A DNA stretch of 64,000 nucleotides from UBA9655 sp964597045 (GTDB lineage Bacteria; Pseudomonadota; Alphaproteobacteria; UBA9655): the NCBI GenBank assembly GCA_964597045.1, contig CAZQWE010000003.1, positions 124,001 to 188,000 on the forward strand, given 5' to 3'. The translations under genes and the position numbers were made by a program. Shown one piece after another: positions 19,701 to 27,763 of the stretch. The number at the start of each line of letters is the position of its first letter. Within the stretch, counting starts at the first letter, position 1. The notes beneath the pieces were generated by a model. That model made no database searches. It was not told the origin of the DNA and saw nothing but the letters and a program-made list of their open reading frames with translations.

Positions 19701-20392
19701 AGGTATATTTGAGAACAGGTGAATATGATGATGGTAGGTTGGGTGAGATTTTTATTGATATGCACAAGGAAGGAGCTTCTTTCCGTAGCTTGATGCATAA
19801 CTTTGCCATGGCTATTTCGATTGGTTTACAATATGGCGTTCCTTTAGAGGAGTATATTGATGCCTTTGTCTTTACTCGTTTTGAACCTTCAGGACCTGTG
19901 GCAGGTAATGACACAATTAAAATGGCAACGTCCATTCTCGATTATATTTTCCGTGAACTCGCTATTTCCTATATGGGACGTACGGATTTAGCTCACGCGG
20001 AACCTACTGACTTAAGACCTGATACAATCGGTCGAATTGATGCGGAAAAAGGTGCACTTGTTACGAAAGATAAGGCAAAAGGTGACGTTGTTAATAGTAT
20101 GACCAGCAATGGTTATATTCGAAATAGTTTGTTTGTCATGCCCCCCAAAGTTGCCAATCGGGATCAAGATGCTTACTTGCTTCATGAAGCTACAGGAACA
20201 GATTCCGTAACGCCTATCATGGGAGCAGGCTCTGAAACAACGTTCTCAACTGAAGTTGAAGAAAGACGTTACCAAGCACGTCTTAAAGGCTATGCGGGAG
20301 ATGCTTGCGGTGAATGTGGAAATTTTACACTCGTTCGCAATGGTACGTGTTTTAAGTGTGATACCTGTGGCGCAACCAGCGGTTGTTCATAA
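16730..20392 (+). CDS. nrdJ: Adenosylcobalamin-dependent (class II) ribonucleotide reductase
   Basis: Reduces ribonucleotides to deoxyribonucleotides with an AdoCbl-generated thiyl radical and no oxygen requirement. At 1220 residues it belongs to the large monomeric NrdJ group. Active-site features include PHACFIQSI (first Cys), SGTGSNFSNLR, the thiyl-radical motif NPCSE (about residue 472) and ATCIAPTGTIG. The C-terminus has a Cys-rich tail (CGECGNF..., CFKCDTCG, GCS) with zinc-ribbon-like and redox-active Cys. AAAAGGA precedes the ATG. It would make the cell dependent on cobalamin for this route. Predicted to be NrdR-regulated (see upstream boxes). It ends 2 nt before the convergent crotonase gene. 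Confidence 0.95.
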   Translation: MKVTRHFTNENQDPYSSFDFRKTDSEIRNPDGSVIFRLEGIEVPQEWSQVACDIIAQKYYRKAGVPRALKSVKEEGIPEWLWRQEADKEALSKLPEKERYGSEMTAKQVFDRMAGCWTYWGYKGGYFDSEDDAKAYYDEMRYMLCAQMCAPNSPQWFNTGLYWAYGINGPAQGHFYVDYETGELTASTSSYEHPQPHACFIQSINDDLVNEGGIMDLWVREARLFKYGSGTGSNFSNLRGAGEKLSGGGISSGLMSFLKIGDRAAGAIKSGGTTRRAAKMVVVDVDHPDIEEYVNWKVVEEQKVLDLVVGSKVAKKHLSAIFQACQDGQGDERFNPKENPSLTKAIREAREAMIPENYCQRVIQFARQGYTEMSFSVYDTDWDSEAYRTVSGQNSNNSVRVNNKFLQAVIEDKDWDLLSRTDGSPCKTLRARELWDQIGQAAWASADPGLQFDTTINEWHTCPQSGRIRGSNPCSEYMFLDDTACNLASLNLVAFMNHHGKKAKAGDLHFDVPAFEHAVRLWTIALEIAVMMAQFPSKEIAALSYEFRTLGLGYANIGGLLMASGIPYGSKEGRSIAGAIASLMTGVSYATSAEMAKQLGPFKHYNLNEKDMLRVMRNHRRAAYGETKGYEEIEILPVPLEEKDCPSEELITASRRAWDNAIEFGQKYGYRNAQATCIAPTGTIGLVMDCDTTGIEPDFAMVKFKKLAGGGYFKIINRLVPEALQVLGYTDSQVEDIIKYAVGHGTLEDAPEINFKSLKTKGFSDKEITILKDNLKAAFDIKFVFNRWTLGDDFLKKTLKVKDEQLNDVQFDLLSYLGFSKQEIEAANEYCCGTMTVEGAPHLKDEHLPVFDCANPCGRKGTRYLSVDDHIRMMAAVQPFTSGAISKTINMPNSATIEECKDAYLLSWRLGTKANALYRDGSKLSQALSARLIDDEGIEELYELPQTEQAKVIAEKVVERVVERFMHRAQRQKLPNRRKGYTQKAEVGGHKVYLRTGEYDDGRLGEIFIDMHKEGASFRSLMHNFAMAISIGLQYGVPLEEYIDAFVFTRFEPSGPVAGNDTIKMATSILDYIFRELAISYMGRTDLAHAEPTDLRPDTIGRIDAEKGALVTKDKAKGDVVNSMTSNGYIRNSLFVMPPKVANRDQDAYLLHEATGTDSVTPIMGAGSETTFSTEVEERRYQARLKGYAGDACGECGNFTLVRNGTCFKCDTCGATSGCS

Positions 20393-20394
20393 GA

Positions 20395-21270
20395 TTAACT
20401 ATAGGGTTTATCTTTCCACCAAGGGAATATCGCAGGCATATCTTTTGAAACTTTTCCAGGGAAATGGGCGGGTCTTTTTTCAAGGAAGGACATAACGCCT
20501 TCTTTGGCTTCATCACTCATTCCCATGGAAAGGAAAGCTCTTGATTCGATCTTATGGGCTTCCATAGGATGGTCACTGCCGAGTGAACGCCACATCATTT
20601 GACGAATTAAAGCAATGGAGATTTGTGAGGTTTTTTGAATGATTTGCCCAGCTAACTCTCGTGCATCAGACAGGAGATTGTCAGGCTTATGAATTGAGGA
20701 GATAAGTCCTGCTTTGAGGGCTTCTTCAGCATCAAAAATCCGCCCCGTTAAAGTCCAATCTAGGGCTTTAGAAATTCCGACTATTTTTGGTAGGAACCAA
20801 CTTGAACACGCTTCAGGAACGACGCCTCTTTGTGCAAAAACAAATCCAAACCGAGAACTTTCTGAAGCCACTCTAAAGTCCATAGGCAGCTGCATGGTGG
20901 ATCCTATGCCTATTGCAGGTCCATTCGTTGCTCCAATAACGGGTTTTAAGCTATTGAAAATACTTAGAGAAATTAAACCACCCGGATCGCGAAATTGAGG
21001 CTGACTCCACTCAATGTCCTGATTTTTTATGTTTGCTAATTCTTTGATATCAAAAGATTTTATTCCTCCAGATAAATCAGCACCTGCGCAAAAACACTCT
21101 CCTGCACCTGTAACAATAATACAACGAACATCATCATTTTGATTGGCTTTAGTGAAAGCATCGATCAGCTCATCCCCCATTTTAAGAGTGTAGGCATTCA
21201 TCTTATCTGGGCGATTTAAAGTGATAGTCAAAATATTATCACTGACTTCAGTCAGAATTTGTTCATACAC
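20395..21270 (-). CDS. Enoyl-CoA hydratase/isomerase family protein (crotonase)
   Basis: A 291-residue crotonase-fold protein acting on acyl-CoA. The oxyanion-hole strands are seen in GAGECFCAGADLSG and NGPAIGIGSTMQLPMDFR; a possible catalytic Glu lies in GVVPEACSSWFLPKIVG. This PEACSSWFLP pattern is common in enoyl-CoA hydratase-like proteins with beta-oxidation roles. The precise substrate cannot be told. The gene is alone on its strand: nrdJ converges on its end and the next minus-strand gene lies 59 nt upstream. It could supply hydroxyacyl-CoA to PhaC, which is speculation. Confidence 0.85.
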   Translation of the reverse strand: MYEQILTEVSDNILTITLNRPDKMNAYTLKMGDELIDAFTKANQNDDVRCIIVTGAGECFCAGADLSGGIKSFDIKELANIKNQDIEWSQPQFRDPGGLISLSIFNSLKPVIGATNGPAIGIGSTMQLPMDFRVASESSRFGFVFAQRGVVPEACSSWFLPKIVGISKALDWTLTGRIFDAEEALKAGLISSIHKPDNLLSDARELAGQIIQKTSQISIALIRQMMWRSLGSDHPMEAHKIESRAFLSMGMSDEAKEGVMSFLEKRPAHFPGKVSKDMPAIFPWWKDKPYS

Positions 21271-21329
21271 TATGTATCTCCCGCTTATCCACCTTTATTA
21301 TTACGCGCGGAGATTAAGAAAAGGTAAAG

Positions 21330-21830
21330 CTAATATCCTGAAGACTGGGGGAGTGTCAGTGTCCCGTCTACTGTTCCTTCAAGGGCAAGCACACACCCAA
21401 GTAATTTAGCATTAACCTCGTTTTGAGCATAAATCAGACTTTGTTGAATTTGCGCAAGGCGAGCTTCCGGAGATTTTTCAAGTCCTTTAACAAACAAGCC
21501 AAATCTCACACAGCTGATTGTTGCTTCTAAACAAACGGGAGAAACTTGTGCATTTGGAAAAGGCCAGACCTGATTCACAAGAAGGTTACAATTAAGAACA
21601 CCATTCCGTGCTTCCTGAGAGCCGCTTCCAAAAACCTTTGTGGCATATCCAGGAGAAAAATGAATTACAGGCGATTTTATTGTTATATTTTTTTTTGAAA
21701 ATTTTTGCGGTTGTTCCACATTGGTTGTCTGCTGTAAGGGTTGTTTTTGCTGGGGTATTTTTGGTTGAGCAGAAACAGTTTGAATGCAGCTTACAAAGAT
21801 AAAGAAGTGTATGAGGTGCTTTTTTTTCAT
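21330..21830 (-). CDS. Small secreted protein of unknown function
   Basis: Not recognised. The 166-residue product starts with a signal peptide (KKKHLIHFFIFVSCIQTVSA, cleavage probably after VSA or SAQ), followed by a Q/P/K-rich linker of about 30 residues and then a compact domain with four Cys (in VLNCNLL, VCLEA, ISCVRF and GCVLA). The even Cys number suits disulfides in the periplasm. The region upstream has no evident ribosome site other than an A-rich stretch. It lies between the crotonase gene and the divergent rpmF operon. Confidence 0.6.
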   Translation of the reverse strand: MKKKHLIHFFIFVSCIQTVSAQPKIPQQKQPLQQTTNVEQPQKFSKKNITIKSPVIHFSPGYATKVFGSGSQEARNGVLNCNLLVNQVWPFPNAQVSPVCLEATISCVRFGLFVKGLEKSPEARLAQIQQSLIYAQNEVNAKLLGCVLALEGTVDGTLTLPQSSGY

Positions 21831-21978
21831 TTGTTTTTCTTTCTTAAGGCTTGAATTTCACGGACAAGCATATTAATTAGGATTGTACCATTTAACATTG
21901 AAATAGGAAATACTTGCTGTATGCCTTTTTTTAAGTTAAATAAGCAATCTATGATAGATCAGAAAGATAGGTAGTAAA

Positions 21979-22173
21979 ATGGCAGTTCCTAAAAAGAAAA
22001 CCACCCCTTCTCGACAAAGGATGCGTCGAGCTCATCACGCTCTTAAAACAGTGGGAAGTGTTGAATGTGGTAATTGCGGTAATCGTAAGCTTCCTCATCA
22101 TATCTGCCCTTCTTGTGGGTTTTATAAAGGGCGTCAAGTATTAGGACAAGCGACAGAAACATCTGTTTCTTAA
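21979..22173 (+). CDS. rpmF: 50S ribosomal protein L32
   Basis: A 64-residue ribosomal protein. The N-terminal AVPKKKTTPSRQRMRRAHH motif is typical of L32, and a zinc ribbon of CGNC and CPSC follows. It is the first gene of rpmF-plsX-fabH-asd; this gene order is widely conserved and links translation with membrane lipid synthesis. GATAGGTAG lies just before the ATG. Confidence 0.97.
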   Translation: MAVPKKKTTPSRQRMRRAHHALKTVGSVECGNCGNRKLPHHICPSCGFYKGRQVLGQATETSVS

Positions 22174-22200
22174 CCCATCTTCCCTTAAGGAGGAGTGTAA

Positions 22201-23232
22201 GTGGCTATAATATTATCTGTTGATGCAATGGGTGGAGATGCAGCGCCTTTGATGGTCATCAAAGGTTTGGCTATAGCTGCTGAACGTTATCCTGCTGTTC
22301 ACTTTTTAGTCTATGGAGAAGAAAAGGTCGTTGAACCTTTGATTTCTGCTGAGAAGACGTTGAATGGAAGGGTAACTTTTGTGGCTTGTACGGAAGTTAT
22401 TACGCCCGATACAAAACCAAGTGCAGTCCTCAGAGGACTTCCAGATGCCAGTATGCGTCAAGCGATTAAAGCTGTCGTTGATGGGAAAGCACAAGGTGTG
22501 ATTTCAGCTGGTAATACTGGGGCCTATATGGCTCTTGCTAAATTCCTTTTGAAGACAATGCCTGGTATTGAAAGGCCCGCTTTAGCGAGGGTCATACCCA
22601 CTTTAAGGGGGGAAATTGTCATCCTAGATATAGGAGCAAATGTTGATTGTACTCCTAAGAATTTAGAACAGTTTGCTATTTTGGGTGAAACTTTTGCGCG
22701 TCATGTTCTCCATTTGCCCAAACCGAGTGTTGGGCTTGTTAACGTTGGTTCTGAAGATACAAAAGGCAATATGATTGTTAAGGAAGCTTCCGATTTAATT
22801 CGTTCCTCTTCTATTCAAGAAAATTTCTATGGTTATATTGAAGGAGACGATATTGCACGCGGGACAGTTGATGTGGCTGTCATGGATGGTTTTACAGGTA
22901 ATATCGTCCTTAAGGCGGGAGAAGGTGTTATGAAGCTTTCCTTAAATTATTTTAAGGAGGCCTTTAAAAGTTCTTGGCTTGCCCGCCTTGGATATTTACT
23001 TGCCTCTCATATGCTACGAAAATTGACGTTTCGTCTTGATTACAGGCGGTTCAATGGAGCTATTTGGCTGGGGCTCAATGGTATTGCGATAAAGAGTCAT
23101 GGGGGCACAGATGCTCTCGGGTTTGCTCATGCGATTGACGCAGCTGTAGATATGGTTAGCTCAAATATGATTGAGCATCTTTACAATGAGTTTGCGACGG
23201 AAGTTCCTCTAAAAGAGGCTGCGAATCAATGA
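22201..23232 (+). CDS. plsX: Phosphate acyltransferase PlsX
   Basis: Makes acyl-phosphate from acyl-ACP for phospholipid synthesis, acting at the membrane surface. At 343 residues it is normal. The start SVDAMGGDAAP and the motifs GVISAGNTGAYMALAKF and MDGFTGNIVLKAGEG are diagnostic. The start is GTG at 22201, with a strong AAGGAGGAG ribosome site. Its last 4 nt overlap the fabH ATG (ATGA). Confidence 0.97.
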   Translation: MAIILSVDAMGGDAAPLMVIKGLAIAAERYPAVHFLVYGEEKVVEPLISAEKTLNGRVTFVACTEVITPDTKPSAVLRGLPDASMRQAIKAVVDGKAQGVISAGNTGAYMALAKFLLKTMPGIERPALARVIPTLRGEIVILDIGANVDCTPKNLEQFAILGETFARHVLHLPKPSVGLVNVGSEDTKGNMIVKEASDLIRSSSIQENFYGYIEGDDIARGTVDVAVMDGFTGNIVLKAGEGVMKLSLNYFKEAFKSSWLARLGYLLASHMLRKLTFRLDYRRFNGAIWLGLNGIAIKSHGGTDALGFAHAIDAAVDMVSSNMIEHLYNEFATEVPLKEAANQ

Positions 23233-24191
23233 CATTCCGATCCGTTATTTTAGGGACGGGAGGATATCTGCCCGAAAAGCAAATTACAAATCATGAACTC
23301 TCTAAAACGCTTGATACCACCGATGAGTGGATTGTTGAAAGGACGGGAATATCTGCACGGCACATTGCGGCTCCCGGAGAATACACGTCTGATTTAGGGG
23401 TCGTTGCGGCTCAAAGAGCTTTGGATGCTGCAGGGCTCACAACCCAAGATGTGGATATGATTATTCTTGCAACATCAACGCCTGATCATACCTTTCCTCA
23501 AACAGCAGCAAGAATTCAAGCCAAACTCGGAATGACTAAGGGATTTGCCTTTGATCAAGCCGCCGTCTGTAGTGGTTTCGTTTTTGCGCTTGCAACAGCA
23601 GATGCTTACCTGAAACAAGGAATGGCAAAAACGGCTCTGGTTATTGGAGCGGAAACAATGAGTCGGATTCTTGATTGGAATGACCGGTCAACGGCTGTTC
23701 TCTTTGGGGATGGTGCAGGAGCTGTTGTTTTACAATCACATGAGACAAAGGACAGAGGGATTATCGGTAGTTTACTCCGTACGGATGGTTGTGGGTATGA
23801 TGACCTATATGTCAGTGGTGGTCCTAGCACAACACAGACGACCGGGACGATTAAAATGAAGGGATCGGAAGTCTTTCGGAATGCGGTCACGCGTTTGGGT
23901 GAAGCCGTAGAAGAGATATTAAAAATACATGGAATCTCTCAGGATGAGATTGATTGGCTCGTTCCTCATCAGGCCAATAAACGCATCATTGATGCGACAG
24001 CAAAGAAACTCGGGTTGCCCGACTCAAAAGTTATTCATACAGGATCAAAACAAGCGAATACATCTGCCGCCTCAATTCCTCTCGCTCTCGATCAAGCGAT
24101 TCGCGATGGACGTATTAAAAAAGGAGACTTGGTCTTGTGTGAAGCCTTCGCAGGAGGGTATGCTTGGGGATCAAATCTAATTAGAATGTAG
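23229..24191 (+). CDS. fabH: 3-oxoacyl-ACP synthase III
   Basis: Condenses acetyl-CoA (or another primer) with malonyl-ACP to start fatty acid synthesis. At 320 residues it is normal. The catalytic Cys lies in FDQAAVCSGFVFAL (about residue 112), the His in VPHQANKRIIDA (about 244) and the Asn in GSKQANTSAASIP (about 274). It overlaps plsX by 4 nt and precedes asd by 9 nt. Confidence 0.97.
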   Translation: MTFRSVILGTGGYLPEKQITNHELSKTLDTTDEWIVERTGISARHIAAPGEYTSDLGVVAAQRALDAAGLTTQDVDMIILATSTPDHTFPQTAARIQAKLGMTKGFAFDQAAVCSGFVFALATADAYLKQGMAKTALVIGAETMSRILDWNDRSTAVLFGDGAGAVVLQSHETKDRGIIGSLLRTDGCGYDDLYVSGGPSTTQTTGTIKMKGSEVFRNAVTRLGEAVEEILKIHGISQDEIDWLVPHQANKRIIDATAKKLGLPDSKVIHTGSKQANTSAASIPLALDQAIRDGRIKKGDLVLCEAFAGGYAWGSNLIRM

Positions 24192-24200
24192 GAGATATCT

Positions 24201-25220
24201 ATGGGTTACCGTGTCGTTGTCGTCGGAGCTACAGGTAATGTGGGACGTGAAATTCTGAACACTCTTTCTGAACGACAGTTTCCCATTGACGATATCCAAG
24301 CGACAGCCTCAACGACATCATTAGGTCATCGCGTCTCTTTCGGAGAGGATAAAGTTCTGAATGTTCTCCCTGTTACAGACTTTGATTTTACGGATTATGA
24401 TTTTGCCTTCTTTTCAGCAGGTAATCTGGTTTCCGCAGAGTTTGTGCCTATTGCTGCAGAAGCCGGTTGTATCGTCATAGATAATTCATCCCAATTTAGG
24501 CAAGAGAGTGAAATTCCTCTCATTGTTCCAGAGATTAACTCCCATGCTCTTTCTACCTATAGAAATTGTAATATTATCGCCAATCCAAATTGTGTGGCCG
24601 TTCCATTAGCCATGGCCTTGAAACCCCTTCATGATAAAGTTGGCGTGAAACGAGTTGTTGTTTCGACCTACCAATCTGTGTCGGGTGCTGGTCGTGTTGC
24701 TATGGATGAACTCTTTAATCAAACACGTGCGATTTATATGAATCAACCCGTTGTTAAAGAAGAATTCCCAAAGCAAATTGCTTTTAATGTTATTCCACAA
24801 GTAGATCTGTTTCAGCCGGATGGGACGACTTTTGAAGAAGCAAAGATTGTTAATGAGACTCAGAAAATTCTTGAAACGGAATTAAGTATGGCCATTACCT
24901 GTGTCAGGGTTCCCGTCTTTATTGGTCATTCAATGGCCGTATCTGTTGAGCTTCATAAGCCTATATCTGCAAAAGAGGCAAGGGAACTCTGGCGAAAGTT
25001 CCCTGGAATGGCCGTCGTTGATTATCATCAAGAGGACGGGTACGTCACGCCTGTTGAAGTACCAGGTGAGGATGATATTTTCATCAGTCGTATTCGTGAA
25101 GATAAATCTGTTGAAAATGGACTTCTATTTTGGGTCGTCAGTGATAACCTGAGGAAAGGCGCAGCTCTTAATGCGGTACAGATTGCCGAAACTGTTGCGA
25201 GTCAATACTTAAAGCAGTAG
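24201..25220 (+). CDS. asd: Aspartate-semialdehyde dehydrogenase
   Basis: NADPH-dependent reduction of aspartyl phosphate, a shared step towards lysine/diaminopimelate, threonine and methionine. At 339 residues it is normal. The nucleotide motif VVVGATGNVGREIL is at the N-terminus; the catalytic Cys lies in IIANPNCVAVPLAMAL (about residue 131), and the active-site His in VFIGHSMAVSVEL. TAGGAGATATCT gives a good ribosome site. It sits 9 nt after fabH in the operon. Retention suits a need for diaminopimelate in peptidoglycan. Confidence 0.95.
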   Translation: MGYRVVVVGATGNVGREILNTLSERQFPIDDIQATASTTSLGHRVSFGEDKVLNVLPVTDFDFTDYDFAFFSAGNLVSAEFVPIAAEAGCIVIDNSSQFRQESEIPLIVPEINSHALSTYRNCNIIANPNCVAVPLAMALKPLHDKVGVKRVVVSTYQSVSGAGRVAMDELFNQTRAIYMNQPVVKEEFPKQIAFNVIPQVDLFQPDGTTFEEAKIVNETQKILETELSMAITCVRVPVFIGHSMAVSVELHKPISAKEARELWRKFPGMAVVDYHQEDGYVTPVEVPGEDDIFISRIREDKSVENGLLFWVVSDNLRKGAALNAVQIAETVASQYLKQ

Positions 25221-25353
25221 TTAATTGGACTCACACTCCCTGATCTTCTTCACACCCTTCCAAACCATGGGGACAGTTAAGGCTGTCATATAGCAATTCG
25301 TGTCTTCTCGAACTTGAGGGACGTGTTTGATGAAGGGTTCGCCTCGGAGTGAG
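25221..25353 (-). pseudogene. Detached copy of the 3' end of the family 9 glycosyltransferase
   Basis: Read on the minus strand, this piece encodes LRGEPFIKHVPQVRED followed by TNCYMTALTVPMVWKGVKKI and then RECESN with a stop. It matches the last 40 residues of the glycosyltransferase at 26838-27752 almost exactly. At DNA level 25236-25353 aligns with 26844-26963 at more than 80% identity, in the same orientation, with a 2-nt deletion at its inner end. Most differences are at third codon positions. No body of a second glycosyltransferase is present: the AlbA_2 gene ends 5 nt from the copy. It directly follows the asd stop codon. Confidence 0.85.
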
Positions 25354-25358
25354 TATTA

Positions 25359-26783
25359 TTAACTCAAAAAAATGTACTTCTTTTGGGGGTCCTTTTGACT
25401 GCGCCCGATCGTTTGCAACTTCCCTTTCTTAACAAGTTTTGCAAGATGACGTCTCGTATTACGCTCTGTGAGTGCGATATGTTGAGCAATATATTTTGTG
25501 GAGTGAGGCCCTTCCTTTTCCAGAAAATCCAGAATTCGCTTCTCAGTTTCGTCTAAATAAACAGGCATGACTCGTTTTCGATACAACGTCACACGAAAAC
25601 GGTCGCTTGACACTTCTTCAAAAACAGGGACTTCTAAACCTGCCTCAATGCAAGATTCTATAATGCGCCGTATTCCGCTTCCCCATTGTTCTGTCTTCTT
25701 AAGCTCTCGGAAAACACGCGCAATTGTGCGATTCCTGAGCTTTGAAAATCCTGATTTAATATCTTCAATCGAGAGACCGTATGGAAGGAGCCCCGGATTC
25801 TCAATCTCAATGCGATCGTCAAAAATAGCCATTCGTATAGGAGAACCGCGAAGACTATAATCTGTATGGATGAGAGCATTCAAAAGGGCTTCTCTTAATG
25901 CAACCTGGGGAATCTCCCAATGTTCTTCGTGTGTCACACCTTCAATTCGTAAACCCACACGCAGGTTTCGTCTTGCAAAGTTGAGAGCTTGTTGAACCGT
26001 TTCATGAAAATGCGCGTCAATATTCTGAGAGTCCAAAATGACTGACTTACTGGTTCCTTGAAAATAGCCAGCTTGAAGAAAAGCATCAGGGAAAAATCTC
26101 TGCTTATTTTTTCCAAAAAACAAAAGGCCTCCTATGGTTGGGCATGTCTTCCCTTGTATTTTTGTGAGAACACCTAATGAAAGCAAATCACGAGTCTCAA
26201 TGGTTCGAAATTGCTGAAAGGCTTCAATGATCGCTGATCTGTCTAAATCACCTACCTCAGCATTCACATAAGGTTCTTCATCATAAGAACCACCACTCGT
26301 TGAACGCTTAATGCTTTGGATCATATGAATATCTGCGAGTCGATTTGTTGAACCTACACGTACATAGATCGATTTCTCTGGCCCTTTGTTCGCGAGATAG
26401 TGAGGACGTGATTGGCTTAGAGGGACATCAATGAGCAAGATATGCGTATCACGCCAAGCTAGAGTTTCAATTGATGGCAAAAGAAAAGGCGCTATACTAT
26501 CGCAAATCATTGAGACGAGACGTTCTTCTTCAGCATAAGGATTTTGAACGCCTACAATATTCTTAGTCTTGTCCTGAACCCCAATGACGATTTTTCCGCC
26601 AGAGGTGTTAGCCAACGCAATGACAGAAGCAAGAAGTCGGTCCTTCGAATCCAAATTCTCCTTAAATTCAAGGGTCTTCGACTCTTCCAAAGTGATCAAT
26701 GTGTCAATATTCATACACGGCAGATTACTAGGATACAACACGGATGTCAATGACATTGGATGAATTCCAATGAACTTTGACAT
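25359..26783 (-). CDS. Schlafen AlbA_2 domain transcriptional regulator-like protein
   Basis: A 474-residue protein with the AlbA_2 (Schlafen-type) domain at the N-terminus: ESKTLEFKENL, LLASVIALANTSGGKIVIGV, then RPHYLANKGPEKSIYVRVGS. The middle has an ATPase-C-like region (ALREALLNALIHTDYSLRGSPIRMAIFDDRIEIENPG), and the C-terminus a winged-helix (IAQHIALTERNTRRHLAKLVKKGKL). The family is often annotated as a putative transcriptional regulator and often rides on mobile or defence-associated DNA; its function is unclear. GAGGA lies about 10 nt before the ATG; an in-frame ATG at 26714 is an alternative. The gene is enclosed by copies of the neighbouring gene's 3' end (see findings). Confidence 0.85.
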   Translation of the reverse strand: MSKFIGIHPMSLTSVLYPSNLPCMNIDTLITLEESKTLEFKENLDSKDRLLASVIALANTSGGKIVIGVQDKTKNIVGVQNPYAEEERLVSMICDSIAPFLLPSIETLAWRDTHILLIDVPLSQSRPHYLANKGPEKSIYVRVGSTNRLADIHMIQSIKRSTSGGSYDEEPYVNAEVGDLDRSAIIEAFQQFRTIETRDLLSLGVLTKIQGKTCPTIGGLLFFGKNKQRFFPDAFLQAGYFQGTSKSVILDSQNIDAHFHETVQQALNFARRNLRVGLRIEGVTHEEHWEIPQVALREALLNALIHTDYSLRGSPIRMAIFDDRIEIENPGLLPYGLSIEDIKSGFSKLRNRTIARVFRELKKTEQWGSGIRRIIESCIEAGLEVPVFEEVSSDRFRVTLYRKRVMPVYLDETEKRILDFLEKEGPHSTKYIAQHIALTERNTRRHLAKLVKKGKLQTIGRSQKDPQKKYIFLS

Positions 26784-26790
26784 AATATAT

Positions 26791-26826
26791 GGATCCTCAA
26801 ATCAAATTTTTTAAATTTGAGGATCC
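26791..26826. repeat. 12-bp perfect inverted repeat before the AlbA_2 gene
   Basis: GGATCCTCAAAT at 26791-26802 is the exact reverse complement of 26815-26826, with a 12-nt AT-rich spacer. It lies 7 nt upstream of the AlbA_2 start codon and 11 nt past the glycosyltransferase stop. It may be an operator for the AlbA_2 gene or a transcript-ending hairpin; no clear T-run follows on either strand. Confidence 0.7.
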
Positions 26827-26837
26827 AGTTTAACTCC

Positions 26838-27752
26838 TTACCGCTCCCAGATCTTCTTCACACCCTTCCAAACCATGGGGACAGTTAAGGCTGTCATATA
26901 GCAATTGGTGTCCTCCCGAACTTGAGGGACGTGTTTCACAAAAGGCTCTCCTCGCAGGGTGAGATGGGGGGAGGGGTTGAGATTGGAATAGGGGCCATAA
27001 ATTTTCTCATTAGATGGCCCAAATAATCCAATGGTAGGCGTTCCTGCTGCTGCACTCACATGCATCAGGCCTGAGTCATTTCCAAGAAATAAACGAGATC
27101 CTTTGATAAGGGCTATGCTATCCATGAGATCACTTCCAAGGGTGTTGAGGCACTGGTCCTTAGGAAGAGCATTGATGAGCTGCATGGCTTTCTCTTTTTC
27201 GTGAGGGGCAGCGTAGACGGCAACTTGAGCCTCTGGATATGTCTTACAGAAGAGATTCAGAAGATCGATATACCTTTCCATGGGCCATTCTTTTCCGACC
27301 CAATTCGCAACGGGTGCGACAGAGAGTGTTGGGCGTTTCAGCTTCTTTTTCGCTTTTTCAATACGTTCTGGTGTGAGCCATAAGGTCGGGGGTAGAGGTT
27401 GATCAAACCCCAAGGTTTTGCTGACGTGAACGGGTTTCATACAAGATCCATCTGGGGATTTCCAAAAGCGCTTGTCTTTCCCTTTCAGAAAATAAGGAAG
27501 TACCGAACCCTTTAAATCGATGATTGTATCCCACTCCCGATTTTTAAGTTCCTGCCAGAGCTCAAGCCAATGACGTTTCCAAGGTTTCTTATTCTTAATG
27601 ATAATTTCTTCAATATTCGGATAACCCTCAAGAAGGACAGAAGTCACATTATTGGCAACAAAAACTGAAGGTTGATCTCTAAAAGCGTTAATAACACCCG
27701 TTGTCAAAATGGTGTCGCCTAAGAAATGGGGAAGTATAAATAAATTAGCCAT
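26838..27752 (-). CDS. Family 9 glycosyltransferase (heptosyltransferase-like)
   Basis: Resembles ADP-heptose:LPS heptosyltransferases, which add heptose to the inner core on the cytoplasmic face of the inner membrane. It is a GT-B fold of 304 residues, shorter than WaaC/WaaF (about 320-350). The C-terminal donor-site motif GNDSGLMHVSAAAGTPTIGLFGPSN is characteristic. The N-terminal part has LPHFLGDTILTTGVINAF in place of the usual GDxL(L)T motif. It lies 11 nt after trxA. The final 40 codons are duplicated at 25221-25353. The sugar donor cannot be told from the sequence. Confidence 0.85.
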   Translation of the reverse strand: MANLFILPHFLGDTILTTGVINAFRDQPSVFVANNVTSVLLEGYPNIEEIIIKNKKPWKRHWLELWQELKNREWDTIIDLKGSVLPYFLKGKDKRFWKSPDGSCMKPVHVSKTLGFDQPLPPTLWLTPERIEKAKKKLKRPTLSVAPVANWVGKEWPMERYIDLLNLFCKTYPEAQVAVYAAPHEKEKAMQLINALPKDQCLNTLGSDLMDSIALIKGSRLFLGNDSGLMHVSAAAGTPTIGLFGPSNEKIYGPYSNLNPSPHLTLRGEPFVKHVPQVREDTNCYMTALTVPMVWKGVKKIWER

Positions 27753-27763
27753 TCAGGTTCCGA

